Assembly: GCA_034435395.1 (NCBI GenBank)
Contig: DAOTXK010000082.1
Span: 1 to 31,570 of the forward strand
Source of the DNA: DAOTXK01 sp034435395
Lineage (GTDB): Bacteria > Chloroflexota > Anaerolineae > Aggregatilineales > Ch27
DNA: 31,570 nucleotides
Reading direction: 5' to 3'
In this document: positions 23,414 through 31,060 of the stretch, one piece after another
How positions within the stretch are numbered: position 1 is the first letter of the stretch
How the letters are laid out: every line of letters begins with the position of its first letter
Notes under the pieces: generated by a model
The model's database searches: none
Told to the model about the DNA's origin: nothing
The model's input: the letters and a program-made list of their open reading frames with translations, nothing else
Made by a program: the position numbers and the translations under genes

Positions 23414-24892
23414 TCAGTCCGGCTTTTTCGGGCCAAGTGGATTCCGGGGGATGTACACGCCCTGGGAGTCCAGGTCGGTGTCTATCACGTCTTCCCCGTG
23501 ATCCGGTTTCGGGCCAATCGGGTTGGGTGGGATCACCGTTTCGGACTTGGCTGCCTGCTCTGTCTTGGCTTTGCCAGTTTTTTTCTCTTCTGACTCGGAT
23601 GTGGTCGAGGCAGTCGGCGTGCTCACCGGCTGGGTGTCGCTTAAGTCGGGTGGGATTGCCAGCGGCTCATGGCGTGGAAGCGCCGGTGGTGTCTGGCGGG
23701 CGGGCAGTCCTCTCATGGCGCTGGCAGCGCCCATGATGGCTTGTTCCAGCGACTCCCCGATTTCGATGTCGTCGCCTGGGGTTAACGCGAAATTGATCTG
23801 TCCCTGGGCATTCACGTCCATCTTCAGGTCGCTGTCAGGCGCGATCAACCGGAGCAAGTCCCGGAGTGGCTGGTTTCTCAGTTGTGCGTCTGGCAGCGCC
23901 AGGGCTTCGACCGACATTCGCCGCTGCCGGGCGTCAACGACCATCTCTGGCGGGTCGAGGATGATGTGAATGGGGTTGGTCGGCACCAGCGTGACCCCGA
24001 AATTGGCCCTGCTTTTCACCGCCGCTTCGATCTGATGCGAGATCGTGTTCAGAACCTGAGCCAGCTGAATCCCTTCGCGCACATACTGAGCAACCGCGAA
24101 CCGAATGATGTATTCAATATCCGTTTTTAGAATGCTGGTCAGCAGGTCCTTCGTCATATCCCGCAGGGTTACCCACATGCCTGGGTCGGCCTTCAGTGGT
24201 GTAAACATGCAGGCGACGTTGGCGCGCACCCGGTAGGGGAAAGCGTCGCTGGAGACGAAACTGTCGTCGTCGATGCTGATAACCATCACCCCTGCCTCTT
24301 TGTAGGGCGCGTATCCCTGCAGGGGACGGATCATGTGCACCCCGGCGGCCACGTAGCGCACCAAGTGGTCGTTGTTGTCCAGGATCATCCAGACCTGGTT
24401 GTCCGGCACGTTGACGGGCCAGATTGGCATTACCGGCGAGAAGGCCGCCAGGATGCCGAAAAATACGGCGATCAGGCCAGGCAGGACCATCTTCTCGCCT
24501 GGCGAGCTTTCTGGCACCAGGAAACCCATCGCCAGATAGGTGACAGCCGCCAGCGCAATGCCTGCGGCCAAAATGGCAACGATGATGCGGAAAAGACGCC
24601 CTGCTTTAACCGATATGGGTACGGGCAGCAGTGGCGAAAACAGAAAAGCGAGCTCAGCGATCGCGGCGATAGTGGCCGCCAGTGCCCACCGCACCACCTC
24701 AACTTCTTCGGCCTTGGCTCCCGGTCGGACGCCCCATGTCAGGTCCATCATGTCCAATATGGCATTCGCCACGACGGCGGTCAGAAGCCCCAACAACAGC
24801 ACCAGCAAGGCGCGGAAAGTGGGGAGGCGTTGTTGGGTGTCTGGCCGGGAGGTTGCCTCTTCTCCCCAGGGCGATCGGCTGACCTCAGACAT
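23414..24892 (-). CDS. Four-TM SPFH/band 7 domain protein
   Basis: SPFH proteins form large membrane rings that organise microdomains and chaperone or protease partners. This 492-residue protein has four hydrophobic segments (about residues 26-46, 68-90, 100-122 and 133-152) where most bacterial members have one or two. The SPFH domain follows (about 155-335): VPDNQVWMILDNNDHLVRYV, AAGVHMIRPLQGYAPYKEAG, VMVISIDDDSFVSSDAFPYR, IIRFAVAQYVREGIQL. The C-terminal 110 residues are Pro/Ser/Lys-rich and repeat IPxNPxGPKxP, once as IPPNPIGPKP and once at the very end as IPRNPLGPKKP. ATG 24892 has GAGGA seven bases upstream, so the longer in-frame TTG start at 24931 is rejected. It is divergent from the LysM gene and convergent with the ATPase gene. 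Confidence 0.82.
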   Translation of the reverse strand: MSEVSRSPWGEEATSRPDTQQRLPTFRALLVLLLGLLTAVVANAILDMMDLTWGVRPGAKAEEVEVVRWALAATIAAIAELAFLFSPLLPVPISVKAGRLFRIIVAILAAGIALAAVTYLAMGFLVPESSPGEKMVLPGLIAVFFGILAAFSPVMPIWPVNVPDNQVWMILDNNDHLVRYVAAGVHMIRPLQGYAPYKEAGVMVISIDDDSFVSSDAFPYRVRANVACMFTPLKADPGMWVTLRDMTKDLLTSILKTDIEYIIRFAVAQYVREGIQLAQVLNTISHQIEAAVKSRANFGVTLVPTNPIHIILDPPEMVVDARQRRMSVEALALPDAQLRNQPLRDLLRLIAPDSDLKMDVNAQGQINFALTPGDDIEIGESLEQAIMGAASAMRGLPARQTPPALPRHEPLAIPPDLSDTQPVSTPTASTTSESEEKKTGKAKTEQAAKSETVIPPNPIGPKPDHGEDVIDTDLDSQGVYIPRNPLGPKKPD

Positions 24893-24957
24893 GTTCACGT
24901 CCTCACTGAATGGCTTCGGACGGTTGGGCAAACCCTGAACCAGTGCGGCCTGACTCC

Positions 24958-24986
24958 ATTCTATATGGCATTGGGCCGGCGGACAA
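24958..24986 (-). promoter_or_regulatory. Predicted promoter of the SPFH gene
   Basis: The minus strand carries TTGTCC (24986-24981), a 17-base spacer and TAGAAT (24963-24958). The leader would be about 60 bases and ends in the GAGGA ribosome-binding site. Confidence 0.55.
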
Positions 24987-25046
24987 TCGGTCTTGGATAT
25001 ATCGAGGGCAGCTACCCCACCGGGCTCCCGGCCAGGAACTATAGAC

Positions 25047-25075
25047 TGGACGCAACGCCGCTTGTCACATATAAT
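25047..25075 (+). promoter_or_regulatory. Predicted promoter of the LysM gene leader
   Basis: TGGACG (25047-25052), a 17-base spacer and a perfect TATAAT (25070-25075) precede a 200-base leader. An ATG stands seven bases after the -10 box, at the expected transcription start. Confidence 0.5.
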
Positions 25076-25082
25076 CTACCCC

Positions 25083-25289
25083 ATGTGTCTCGGAAGTCAT
25101 AAACCCAGTGCCATCGCCAGGAGTGTCATTGTTGACAGGCAACCGTCCGCAACCTTGGTCACGCCCTCGTGGGTCGGGGTTGTTGACAGGGATTTCGTGC
25201 GTGCGAACTCCGGGTTGGAGGGGTATTCTAGAATACCAGGGTTATGCGCTGCTTCGTATTGCATTCTGCTTGCAGGGGGAAAACCATAA
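25083..25289 (+). CDS. Candidate small leaderless ORF (68 residues) ahead of the LysM gene
   Basis: From the ATG seven bases after a perfect TATAAT, the frame stays open for 68 codons and stops with TAA directly against the LysM gene ATG (TAAATG). The peptide starts MCLGSHKPSAIARSVIV and ends SYCILLAGGKP. It has no motif, signal peptide or clear membrane segment that I recognise. The frame is also open upstream of this ATG, so openness alone proves little. Support comes only from promoter spacing and the abutting stop/start. It could be a leader peptide, a real small protein, or chance. Confidence 0.25.
   Translation: MCLGSHKPSAIARSVIVDRQPSATLVTPSWVGVVDRDFVRANSGLEGYSRIPGLCAASYCILLAGGKP
25222..25237. 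promoter_or_regulatory. Perfect 16-bp palindrome, candidate operator or hairpin
   Basis: GGTATTCTAGAATACC equals its own reverse complement over 16 bases with no mismatch. It lies 53 bases before the LysM ATG and about 140 bases after the predicted start of transcription. A dimeric repressor site within the transcribed leader is one reading. I do not match it to a named regulator. Confidence 0.45.
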
Positions 25290-26531
25290 ATGACCTCATC
25301 TTCTCCACAGCCCGAAGCTGGTCGGGGCTCTAATCGTGGATTGCTCATTCTGGCATTGATCGTCGTTGCCGTGGTTGTTGTAATACTTGTTTTGCTTCTG
25401 ACCAATAATCAGCCTGTGCTGCCTCAGGCCACGCCAACTGTGGTTTCCAACCTGATCGACGGGACGCCAGTGCAGACGCTGGTCACTCAGGCGTTGCCGA
25501 CGAACACCGAGGCCCGACCGACGGACACGGAGGTCGTTCCTACAGACACCGAAGTGCCACTGCCAACCGACACGGAAGTGCCGCTCACTGTAGCTCCCAC
25601 CGTCACCGAAGCCCTGCCAACCAGTACCCCGATACCGCCCACCAACACGCCGGTGCCGCCCACCAATACGCCGGTGCCGCCCACCAATACGCCGGTGCCG
25701 CCTACCAACACGCCGGTGCCGCCCACTAACACGCCGGTGCTGCCCACCAATACGCCAGTCCCGCCTACGGTTACCCCGACGGATACTGAAGTACCGCCAA
25801 CTGATACGGCCAGGCCGCCCACGGCTACTCCCACAGTCACCGCATTGCCGCCAACGGATACTGAAGTGCCTCCGACGGATACTCCTGAACCCCAGGGTGT
25901 GGCTGTGGTGGCAACCGATACGCCCCGACCGACAGTTACGTCGTTGCCGACGGATACATTTACCCCTCTCCCCCCTACGGACACCGCTATCCCTCTGTCT
26001 CCTTCTACGGCAACTGCCACTTCTACCCGGACACCCACGGCCACCCGCACCTCCATGGCAACGCCGACGCATACGCCAACCTGTACAGCAACCAGCACAT
26101 CGACGCCGACAGACACGCCGACCAGTACGCCTACGGATACGCCGACCAATACACCCACCAATACGCCGACCAGCACACCTACCAGCACGCCCACCAATAC
26201 GCCCACCAATACGCCGACCAATACACCGACCGACACACCAACCAGCACGCCGACCGACACGCCGACCAGCACGCCTACATTTACGCCGACGAGTACGCCA
26301 ACAAATACCCTGACACCCAGTCGCACCCCCACGCCGACTGGCCCGGTCCAGATACCGCGTCCCGGAAGGCCATATGTGGTTGTGCCCGGTGATACCCTGT
26401 GGTGGATTTCGTATGACGCTTATGGAACCGCTCTGAACTGGATTGAGATCTGGTATGCCAACCAGGATATCATCCTCAATCCGCGGTACATATTCGTGGA
26501 TCAGGTGATCTTTATCCCTGTTTTGGATTAG
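25290..26531 (+). CDS. Membrane-anchored LysM protein on a long Thr/Pro-rich stalk
   Basis: This 413-residue protein has a short cytoplasmic tail, one membrane anchor (about residues 18-37), a stalk of more than 300 residues rich in Thr, Pro, Asn and Asp, and a C-terminal LysM domain (about 356-411): YVVVPGDTLWWISYDAYG, NWIEIWYANQDIILNP, IFVDQVIFIPVLD. LysM binds N-acetylglucosamine chains of peptidoglycan. The stalk has six PPTNTPV units (one begins LP) and later a run of TPTN/TPTS/TPTD units. It probably spans the wall as an extended, perhaps glycosylated rod. The ATG follows AGGGGGA nine bases upstream. A strong terminator ends the gene. Stop-free frames opposite the stalk are a by-product of the repeats. 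The domain calls are firm, the biological role is not. Confidence 0.85.
   Translation: MTSSSPQPEAGRGSNRGLLILALIVVAVVVVILVLLLTNNQPVLPQATPTVVSNLIDGTPVQTLVTQALPTNTEARPTDTEVVPTDTEVPLPTDTEVPLTVAPTVTEALPTSTPIPPTNTPVPPTNTPVPPTNTPVPPTNTPVPPTNTPVLPTNTPVPPTVTPTDTEVPPTDTARPPTATPTVTALPPTDTEVPPTDTPEPQGVAVVATDTPRPTVTSLPTDTFTPLPPTDTAIPLSPSTATATSTRTPTATRTSMATPTHTPTCTATSTSTPTDTPTSTPTDTPTNTPTNTPTSTPTSTPTNTPTNTPTNTPTDTPTSTPTDTPTSTPTFTPTSTPTNTLTPSRTPTPTGPVQIPRPGRPYVVVPGDTLWWISYDAYGTALNWIEIWYANQDIILNPRYIFVDQVIFIPVLD
25635..25760 (+). repeat. Six tandem 21-bp units encoding PPTNTPV
   Basis: Six in-frame 21-base units of the type CCGCCCACCAAYACGCCGGTG follow one another without spacers. They differ mainly at third codon positions; the last unit reads LPTNTPV. 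Such arrays readily gain or lose units by slippage, so stalk length may vary between strains. Confidence 0.9.
26103..26316 (+). repeat. Degenerate 12-bp tandem repeat encoding TPT(N/S/D)
   Basis: About 18 units of the form ACGCCNACCRRYACN encode alternating TPTN, TPTS and TPTD, with one TPTF near the end. Units differ in synonymous positions, so the array is older or more diverged than the 21-bp array upstream in the same gene. Confidence 0.85.
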
Positions 26532-26561
26532 CTCGCCTGGTTGGGCAGCGCGGAGGATCAG

Positions 26562-26600
26562 CCCAGGCTGTGCACGAGCGCGCAGCCTGGGTTTGTTTTG
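26562..26600 (+). terminator. Intrinsic terminator after the LysM gene
   Basis: CCCAGGCTG (26562-26570) pairs perfectly with CAGCCTGGG (26583-26591) around a 12-base loop, followed by TTTGTTTTG. It lies 30 bases after the stop codon. Its T-rich tail doubles as the likely -35 region of the next promoter. Confidence 0.88.
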
Positions 26601-26621
26601 CGGCATGGTCGGAATTATACT
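26593..26621 (+). promoter_or_regulatory. Predicted promoter of the helicase-nuclease operon
   Basis: TTGTTT (26593-26598), a 17-base spacer and TATACT (26616-26621) overlap the tail of the LysM terminator. An ATG eight bases after the -10 box (26630) opens a six-codon frame, MSGQAR, that stops ten bases before the first operon gene. Confidence 0.5.
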
Positions 26622-26660
26622 CAGAACACATGAGCGGTCAGGCGAGATGAGATCGCGACG

Positions 26661-28763
26661 ATGGCCCATGGCATTCTTTCAGCTTCGAGGGTGTTTCTTG
26701 AAGGTCCTGCCAGCACAGGCAAGACCACCTATGCTGTCGAGCACTTGAAGGCCCTGCTGGTTCAGGGTGTGCCCGCTGAGAGTATCCTGGTGCTGGTCCC
26801 TCAGCGCACCCTGGGTCGCCCCTACCAGCTGGCGCTGCATGGTGCGACGCCCCCGTTTCCCGGGGATATCACCCTGGCGACCCTGGCCGGGCTGGCGCGT
26901 CGAAACCTGGAGCGCTTCTGGCCGCTGGTGGCGGGGGCAGCGGGGTTTGATCCTACGCGAGAGCCCGTCTTCCTGACCATCGAGACCGCCCAGTATTATA
27001 TGATGCGGTTTGCCAGACTGGCGATTGAGGAGGGGATGTTCGACTCCATCAGTCTGACCCCACCCCGTATCGCGGCGCAGCTGCTTGACAACACCGCCAA
27101 GGCAGCCGTCGCCGGTTTTCAGTTTGAGGAAGTGGCCGACCGCCTGATCGCGGCCTGGGGTGACCGCCATTCCAGTCGTCTGGGTGTCTACCGAACCAGC
27201 CAGGCAATTGCCGAACAATACCAGGCATATTGCCGGGCCAACAACCTGCTTGACTACGCCCTCCAACTGGAGACCTTCACGCGGTTTTTGGCCGTCCATG
27301 AGGTTTTCCAGCGTGACTTTTCCGGGCGCTACCGGCATCTGATCGCCGATAACGTCGAGGAGATGGGGCCACGGGCGCATGATTTTCTGGTCCAGTGGTG
27401 GGATCACTGGGAAACAGCACTATTCATCTACGACGCGGATGGCGGCTACCGGACGTTCCTTGGCGCAGACCCCGACAGCGCGAGCAGATTGCGTGAACAC
27501 TGTGACGAGCACCTGGTGTTCGGTAAATCGTTGGTGGCGTCGTCCGACCTTTTGGCCCTGGCACAGGAAGTACACACGTTGCTCAATCCGGATAACCAGG
27601 ACGGGCAGTCTTTGCCAGGTGATCCGCTGGCGGCGTTCACCTATGAGTATCACACGTACTATCCCCAGATGGTCGACTGGGTCGCTCAGCAGGTGATCCG
27701 GCTGGTGAATGCGGGCGTTCCGCCGGGGGAAATCGTCATCCTGGCCCCGTTTCTGACCGACGCTTTGCGGTTTTCCCTGCAAAACCGGCTGGAGGAAGCC
27801 GGCATTCCCACCGTCTCCCACCGTCCCTCGCGGGCGCTGCGCGATGAGCCGGCGGCGCGGGTGCTCCTGACCCTGCTGAATCTGGCCCATCCGCAATGGG
27901 GATTCCCCCCTCCCCCCAGGCGTGACGTGGCTGATATGCTGTTTCAGGTGATCGACGGACTCGATCCCATTCGGGCGGAGTTGCTGGCCAGCATTGTCTA
28001 CCAGCCGCAGTATGGCGGAGAGTTGAGCGCTTTTGCCCGCATCGAACCCGCTGCCCGCGAGCGAATCACGTACCTGGCCGGTGAGCGCTACGAATATCTG
28101 CGCGTCTGGCTGCAGGACAGCATGGCCACGATGGACGAGAATCCCTGGCCGCCCGATTACTTCCTGAGCAAACTCTTTGGCGAGGTGCTGTCGCAGCCGG
28201 GCTTCGGCTTTCACACCAACCTGGATGGCGGTCGGGTGGCGGCGCAGATGATCGAGTCGGCTCGTAAGTTCCGCCAGATGTTATATCCAGGCGATCAGGA
28301 TTCCCCAGATTGGAACGCGGTGGGGCGGGAGTATTTGCAGCTGGTGAATGAAGGCGTTCTGGCTGCCCTTTACACGGCCAACTGGCAGGAGGAAGAGGTT
28401 GCGGATGCGGTGTTCATGGCCCCGGCCTTCACCTTTGTCATGCGCAACCGCGTGGTGGATTACCAGTTCTGGCTCGATGTAGGCAGCGTAGGTTGGTGGG
28501 AGCGCCTGGATCAGCCGTTGACTCACCCCTATGTTCTGACCCGGCGCTATCCCCGAGGACGGCCCTGGACGGAGACCGACGAGGTTGAGGCGCAGCGGCA
28601 GCTGTTGCGTCGTATCGCCCTGGGCCTGATCCGGCGGTGTCGTCGGCAGATTTTCCTGGGCATCTCCGATCTCGGCGAGCAGGGGTACGAGCAGCGAGGT
28701 CCCCTGCTGTACCTGTTCCAGCAGATACTCCAGCGGTACAGGGAGGAGGCGGACCATGGCTGA
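26661..28763 (+). CDS. UvrD-like protein with degenerate helicase motifs (AddB-like partner)
   Basis: This 700-residue protein is related to SF1A helicases but looks weakened. Walker A is intact (FLEGPASTGKTTYAVEHL, Lys21). The motif II position reads LIADNVEEMG (Asp230-Glu234), not DEAQD. The motif III position reads IYDADGGYRTFLGADP, lacking the usual GD-Q. No motif V (TMHxxKGLEW) is visible. AddB of the AddAB repair complex likewise has an intact Walker A and a non-functional motor, but AddB also has a C-terminal nuclease, which I cannot find here. The ATG 26661 has only a weak ribosome-binding site. Its stop overlaps the next gene's start by eight bases (ATGGCTGA). I infer a DNA-binding, scanning or structural role beside the helicase downstream. 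Confidence 0.8.
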   Translation: MAHGILSASRVFLEGPASTGKTTYAVEHLKALLVQGVPAESILVLVPQRTLGRPYQLALHGATPPFPGDITLATLAGLARRNLERFWPLVAGAAGFDPTREPVFLTIETAQYYMMRFARLAIEEGMFDSISLTPPRIAAQLLDNTAKAAVAGFQFEEVADRLIAAWGDRHSSRLGVYRTSQAIAEQYQAYCRANNLLDYALQLETFTRFLAVHEVFQRDFSGRYRHLIADNVEEMGPRAHDFLVQWWDHWETALFIYDADGGYRTFLGADPDSASRLREHCDEHLVFGKSLVASSDLLALAQEVHTLLNPDNQDGQSLPGDPLAAFTYEYHTYYPQMVDWVAQQVIRLVNAGVPPGEIVILAPFLTDALRFSLQNRLEEAGIPTVSHRPSRALRDEPAARVLLTLLNLAHPQWGFPPPPRRDVADMLFQVIDGLDPIRAELLASIVYQPQYGGELSAFARIEPAARERITYLAGERYEYLRVWLQDSMATMDENPWPPDYFLSKLFGEVLSQPGFGFHTNLDGGRVAAQMIESARKFRQMLYPGDQDSPDWNAVGREYLQLVNEGVLAALYTANWQEEEVADAVFMAPAFTFVMRNRVVDYQFWLDVGSVGWWERLDQPLTHPYVLTRRYPRGRPWTETDEVEAQRQLLRRIALGLIRRCRRQIFLGISDLGEQGYEQRGPLLYLFQQILQRYREEADHG

Positions 28764-31044
28764 GGTGCGCTTCCGCCCGGAACAGGAGGCCATCATCAAC
28801 GGTTATGAGGGCGGCCTCATGGGGATTGCAGCTGTCCCTGGCAGCGGCAAGACCTTCACGCTTTCCTACTTGGCGGCGCGATTGGTGAAGCTTCTGGCCG
28901 CTCAGGGATTAACCGACCGGGTGGATCGCCGCGAGGTGTTGATCGTCACGTTCACCAATACGGCGGTTAACAGCTTTCGCAGCCGTATCGCGGATATTTT
29001 GCGGCAGGAAAGAGGATTGCTGCCCTACGTGGGCTACCGGGTGCGTACGCTGCATGGCTTGGCGCATGATATTGTGCGCGAGCGCCCGTCTCTGGTCGGG
29101 CTGGCGGAAGACTTTCAGATCGTTGATGAGCGTGTATCGGAGAAAATTATCCGCGATGTGGCCCATAGCTTGCTGGGGACGTACTGGAAAGCATTCTCTG
29201 GCTATCTCGACTCGGAGGCCGTTGGCGGCGATAACCAGCTGCGGCGCGTGGAGCGGAAGGAACTGCCGGAGCTGGCGGCCAGCATCGGCCTGCAGTTCAT
29301 CAAACACGCCAAGAATCATCTGCTGGACCCGGTCTTGCTGCGGGCCGAGCTGAACAAGTCCAGGGAGGACTTGCCGCTGGCTGCTTTTGGTCTGGCGGTG
29401 TATGAGGGCTACCAGCGGAGTCTATCCTACCGGGGTGCGGTTGACTTTGATGATCTGGTGCGGCTGGCGATCATGGCGCTGAAGACGGACGGGGCCTACT
29501 GCGAGCGCCTGCGCGAACGCTGGCCCTATGTCCTGGAGGACGAGGCCCAGGACAGCAGCAAGCTTCAGGAAGACATGTTGTCCCTGCTCAGCGCCGAGCG
29601 TAATTGGGTCCGGGTGGGCGATCCCAACCAGGCGATCAACACCACCTTCACCACCGCCGATCCGCGTTTTTTGCGTGAGTTTTTGGGGCGACGGGACGTG
29701 AGGGAATTGCCGTTAAGCACCTCCGGTCGATCCGCGCCGAAGATCATCGATCTGGCCAACACGCTGGCCCGCTGGGCAGCGAGCGCCCATCCTGTCCTGG
29801 AACTACGCTCGGCGATTGAGGCGCGGAATATGATCCGGCCGGCGGGTCCCGATGATCCTCAGCCGAATCCGCCCGACGGTGAATCTCGCCTGCACATTCA
29901 TTACCAGCCGGGGCAGAACATCACCCCGGATTGGGAGCTGGAGATCGTTGCCACCAGCATCCAGCAATTTCTGGAAGAGAATCAGGAGTATACGGTTGCT
30001 GCCCTTGTCCCGGAGAACAGTCGTGGGTACAAGCTGGCCGAGATGTTGCGCGAACGTGAAGTTCCCTATGAAGAGTTGTTGCGTTCCACTACCGCCACCC
30101 GCCAGGCAGCAGCGGCGGTGCAATGGGTGCTGAACTACCTGAGTGATCCGCTCAGCCCCAAGGCACTGGTGAATCTGTATCATCAGGTCTGGGAGGCGTC
30201 TGGCTTGTGTGCTCTGGAAGGCGGAGAGGCCCGGCGGAGGGAGGCCCGGCGGGCGCTGGCCGGATGCCGCCATGTGGAGCAGTTTCTCTGGCCATCTCCC
30301 GGCGCGGACTGGCTGGACGGCGTTGACGCCCTGGCGGACCAGCCGGATATCCTGGCGGATCTGAGGGCCTTTCGGGCGCAGGTGCAGCGCTGGCTTCAGG
30401 CGACCTCCCTGCCCGTCGATCAGCTGGTGCTGACCGTTGCCCAGGATTTGTTTGTCGAGCCTGCCGACCTTGCCCTGGGACACAAGATCGCGGTTTTGTT
30501 GCGGGGTATCGCGCAGAGTAATCCTGACTGGCGGCTGCCGGAATTTGTGGAGGAGCTGCGTCTTATCAGCGAGAATCAGCGGAAGTTCATCGGCTTCGAT
30601 GATGTGGAACAGGGGTATGAGCCGCAGCCAGGGCGAGTCACCGTGGCCACGATGCACGCGGCCAAAGGGCTGGAGTGGGACCGGGTCTATTTGCTGGGCG
30701 TCAGCAATTACGGATTCCCCTCGGCTCAGTCGTATGACAACTACCTGGCGGAGCGGTGGTTTGTTCGCAGCAACGTCAATCTTGAAGCCGAGGCGCTGGC
30801 TCAGCTGGATTCGCTGCGGACGGGTCGTCGATACATCGAAGGAGAGGCGTCGGAGCAGGCCCGGCTGGATTATGCAGCTGAGCGGTTGCGGCTGCTGTAC
30901 GTGGGGATCACACGCGCTAGGCGTGATTTGATCATCACCTGGAATATGGGGCGTTTCTGGCAGCAGGGCGGCATGTATGTGAACCAGCCCGCCCTACCCC
31001 TGGTGGCGTTGTGGGAATACCTGGAAGGCACGTTGCGGGTTTGA
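28756..31044 (+). CDS. SF1A (UvrD/Rep/AddA-like) 3'-5' DNA helicase
   Basis: This 762-residue helicase should unwind DNA in recombination or repair. Motifs run in order: Q-motif RFRPEQEAII, Walker A AAVPGSGKTFTL (Lys32), Ia VTFTNTAVNSFRSRI, II LEDEAQDSSKLQED (Asp262/Glu263), III WVRVGDPNQAI, IV STSGRSAPKIIDLANTLA (an unusual form of NYRS), V TMHAAKGLEWDRVYLLG (from Thr632), VI LLYVGITRARRDLII (from Leu713). Only about 40 residues follow motif VI, so it lacks the C-terminal nuclease domain of AddA and RecB. The ATG has GGAGGAGG six bases upstream and overlaps the previous stop by eight bases. A separate nuclease gene follows 16 bases downstream. A UvrD or PcrA role is possible, but the operon favours an AddAB-like end-processing complex. 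Confidence 0.93.
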   Translation: MAEVRFRPEQEAIINGYEGGLMGIAAVPGSGKTFTLSYLAARLVKLLAAQGLTDRVDRREVLIVTFTNTAVNSFRSRIADILRQERGLLPYVGYRVRTLHGLAHDIVRERPSLVGLAEDFQIVDERVSEKIIRDVAHSLLGTYWKAFSGYLDSEAVGGDNQLRRVERKELPELAASIGLQFIKHAKNHLLDPVLLRAELNKSREDLPLAAFGLAVYEGYQRSLSYRGAVDFDDLVRLAIMALKTDGAYCERLRERWPYVLEDEAQDSSKLQEDMLSLLSAERNWVRVGDPNQAINTTFTTADPRFLREFLGRRDVRELPLSTSGRSAPKIIDLANTLARWAASAHPVLELRSAIEARNMIRPAGPDDPQPNPPDGESRLHIHYQPGQNITPDWELEIVATSIQQFLEENQEYTVAALVPENSRGYKLAEMLREREVPYEELLRSTTATRQAAAAVQWVLNYLSDPLSPKALVNLYHQVWEASGLCALEGGEARRREARRALAGCRHVEQFLWPSPGADWLDGVDALADQPDILADLRAFRAQVQRWLQATSLPVDQLVLTVAQDLFVEPADLALGHKIAVLLRGIAQSNPDWRLPEFVEELRLISENQRKFIGFDDVEQGYEPQPGRVTVATMHAAKGLEWDRVYLLGVSNYGFPSAQSYDNYLAERWFVRSNVNLEAEALAQLDSLRTGRRYIEGEASEQARLDYAAERLRLLYVGITRARRDLIITWNMGRFWQQGGMYVNQPALPLVALWEYLEGTLRV

Positions 31045-31060
31045 GGGGAAGGATGGTGTG

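Larger units (their letters stand above)
24893..25289. other. Divergent regulatory region between SPFH and LysM genes
   Basis: This 397-base gap holds promoters in both directions, two direct copies of TTGTTGACAGG (25129-25139 and 25180-25190, 51 bases apart), a perfect 16-bp palindrome and a possible small ORF filling the LysM leader. No RNA gene or known riboswitch was recognised. Confidence 0.7.

Noticed and set aside
25129..25190. Two TTGTTGACAGG copies considered as tandem -35 boxes
   Set aside because: Neither has a -10-like sequence at suitable distance. They are kept only as a direct repeat.
25635..25760. Regular 21-bp repeats considered as a CRISPR-like array
   Set aside because: Units are contiguous with no unique spacers and stay in frame as PPTNTPV.
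25296..26669. Long stop-free frames on the minus strand opposite the LysM stalk (457 and 281 residues)
   Set aside because: Their sequences are low-complexity Arg/Gly or Val/Gly repeats, the direct reverse complement of ACN-CCN codons. The plus strand has an anchor and a real LysM domain.
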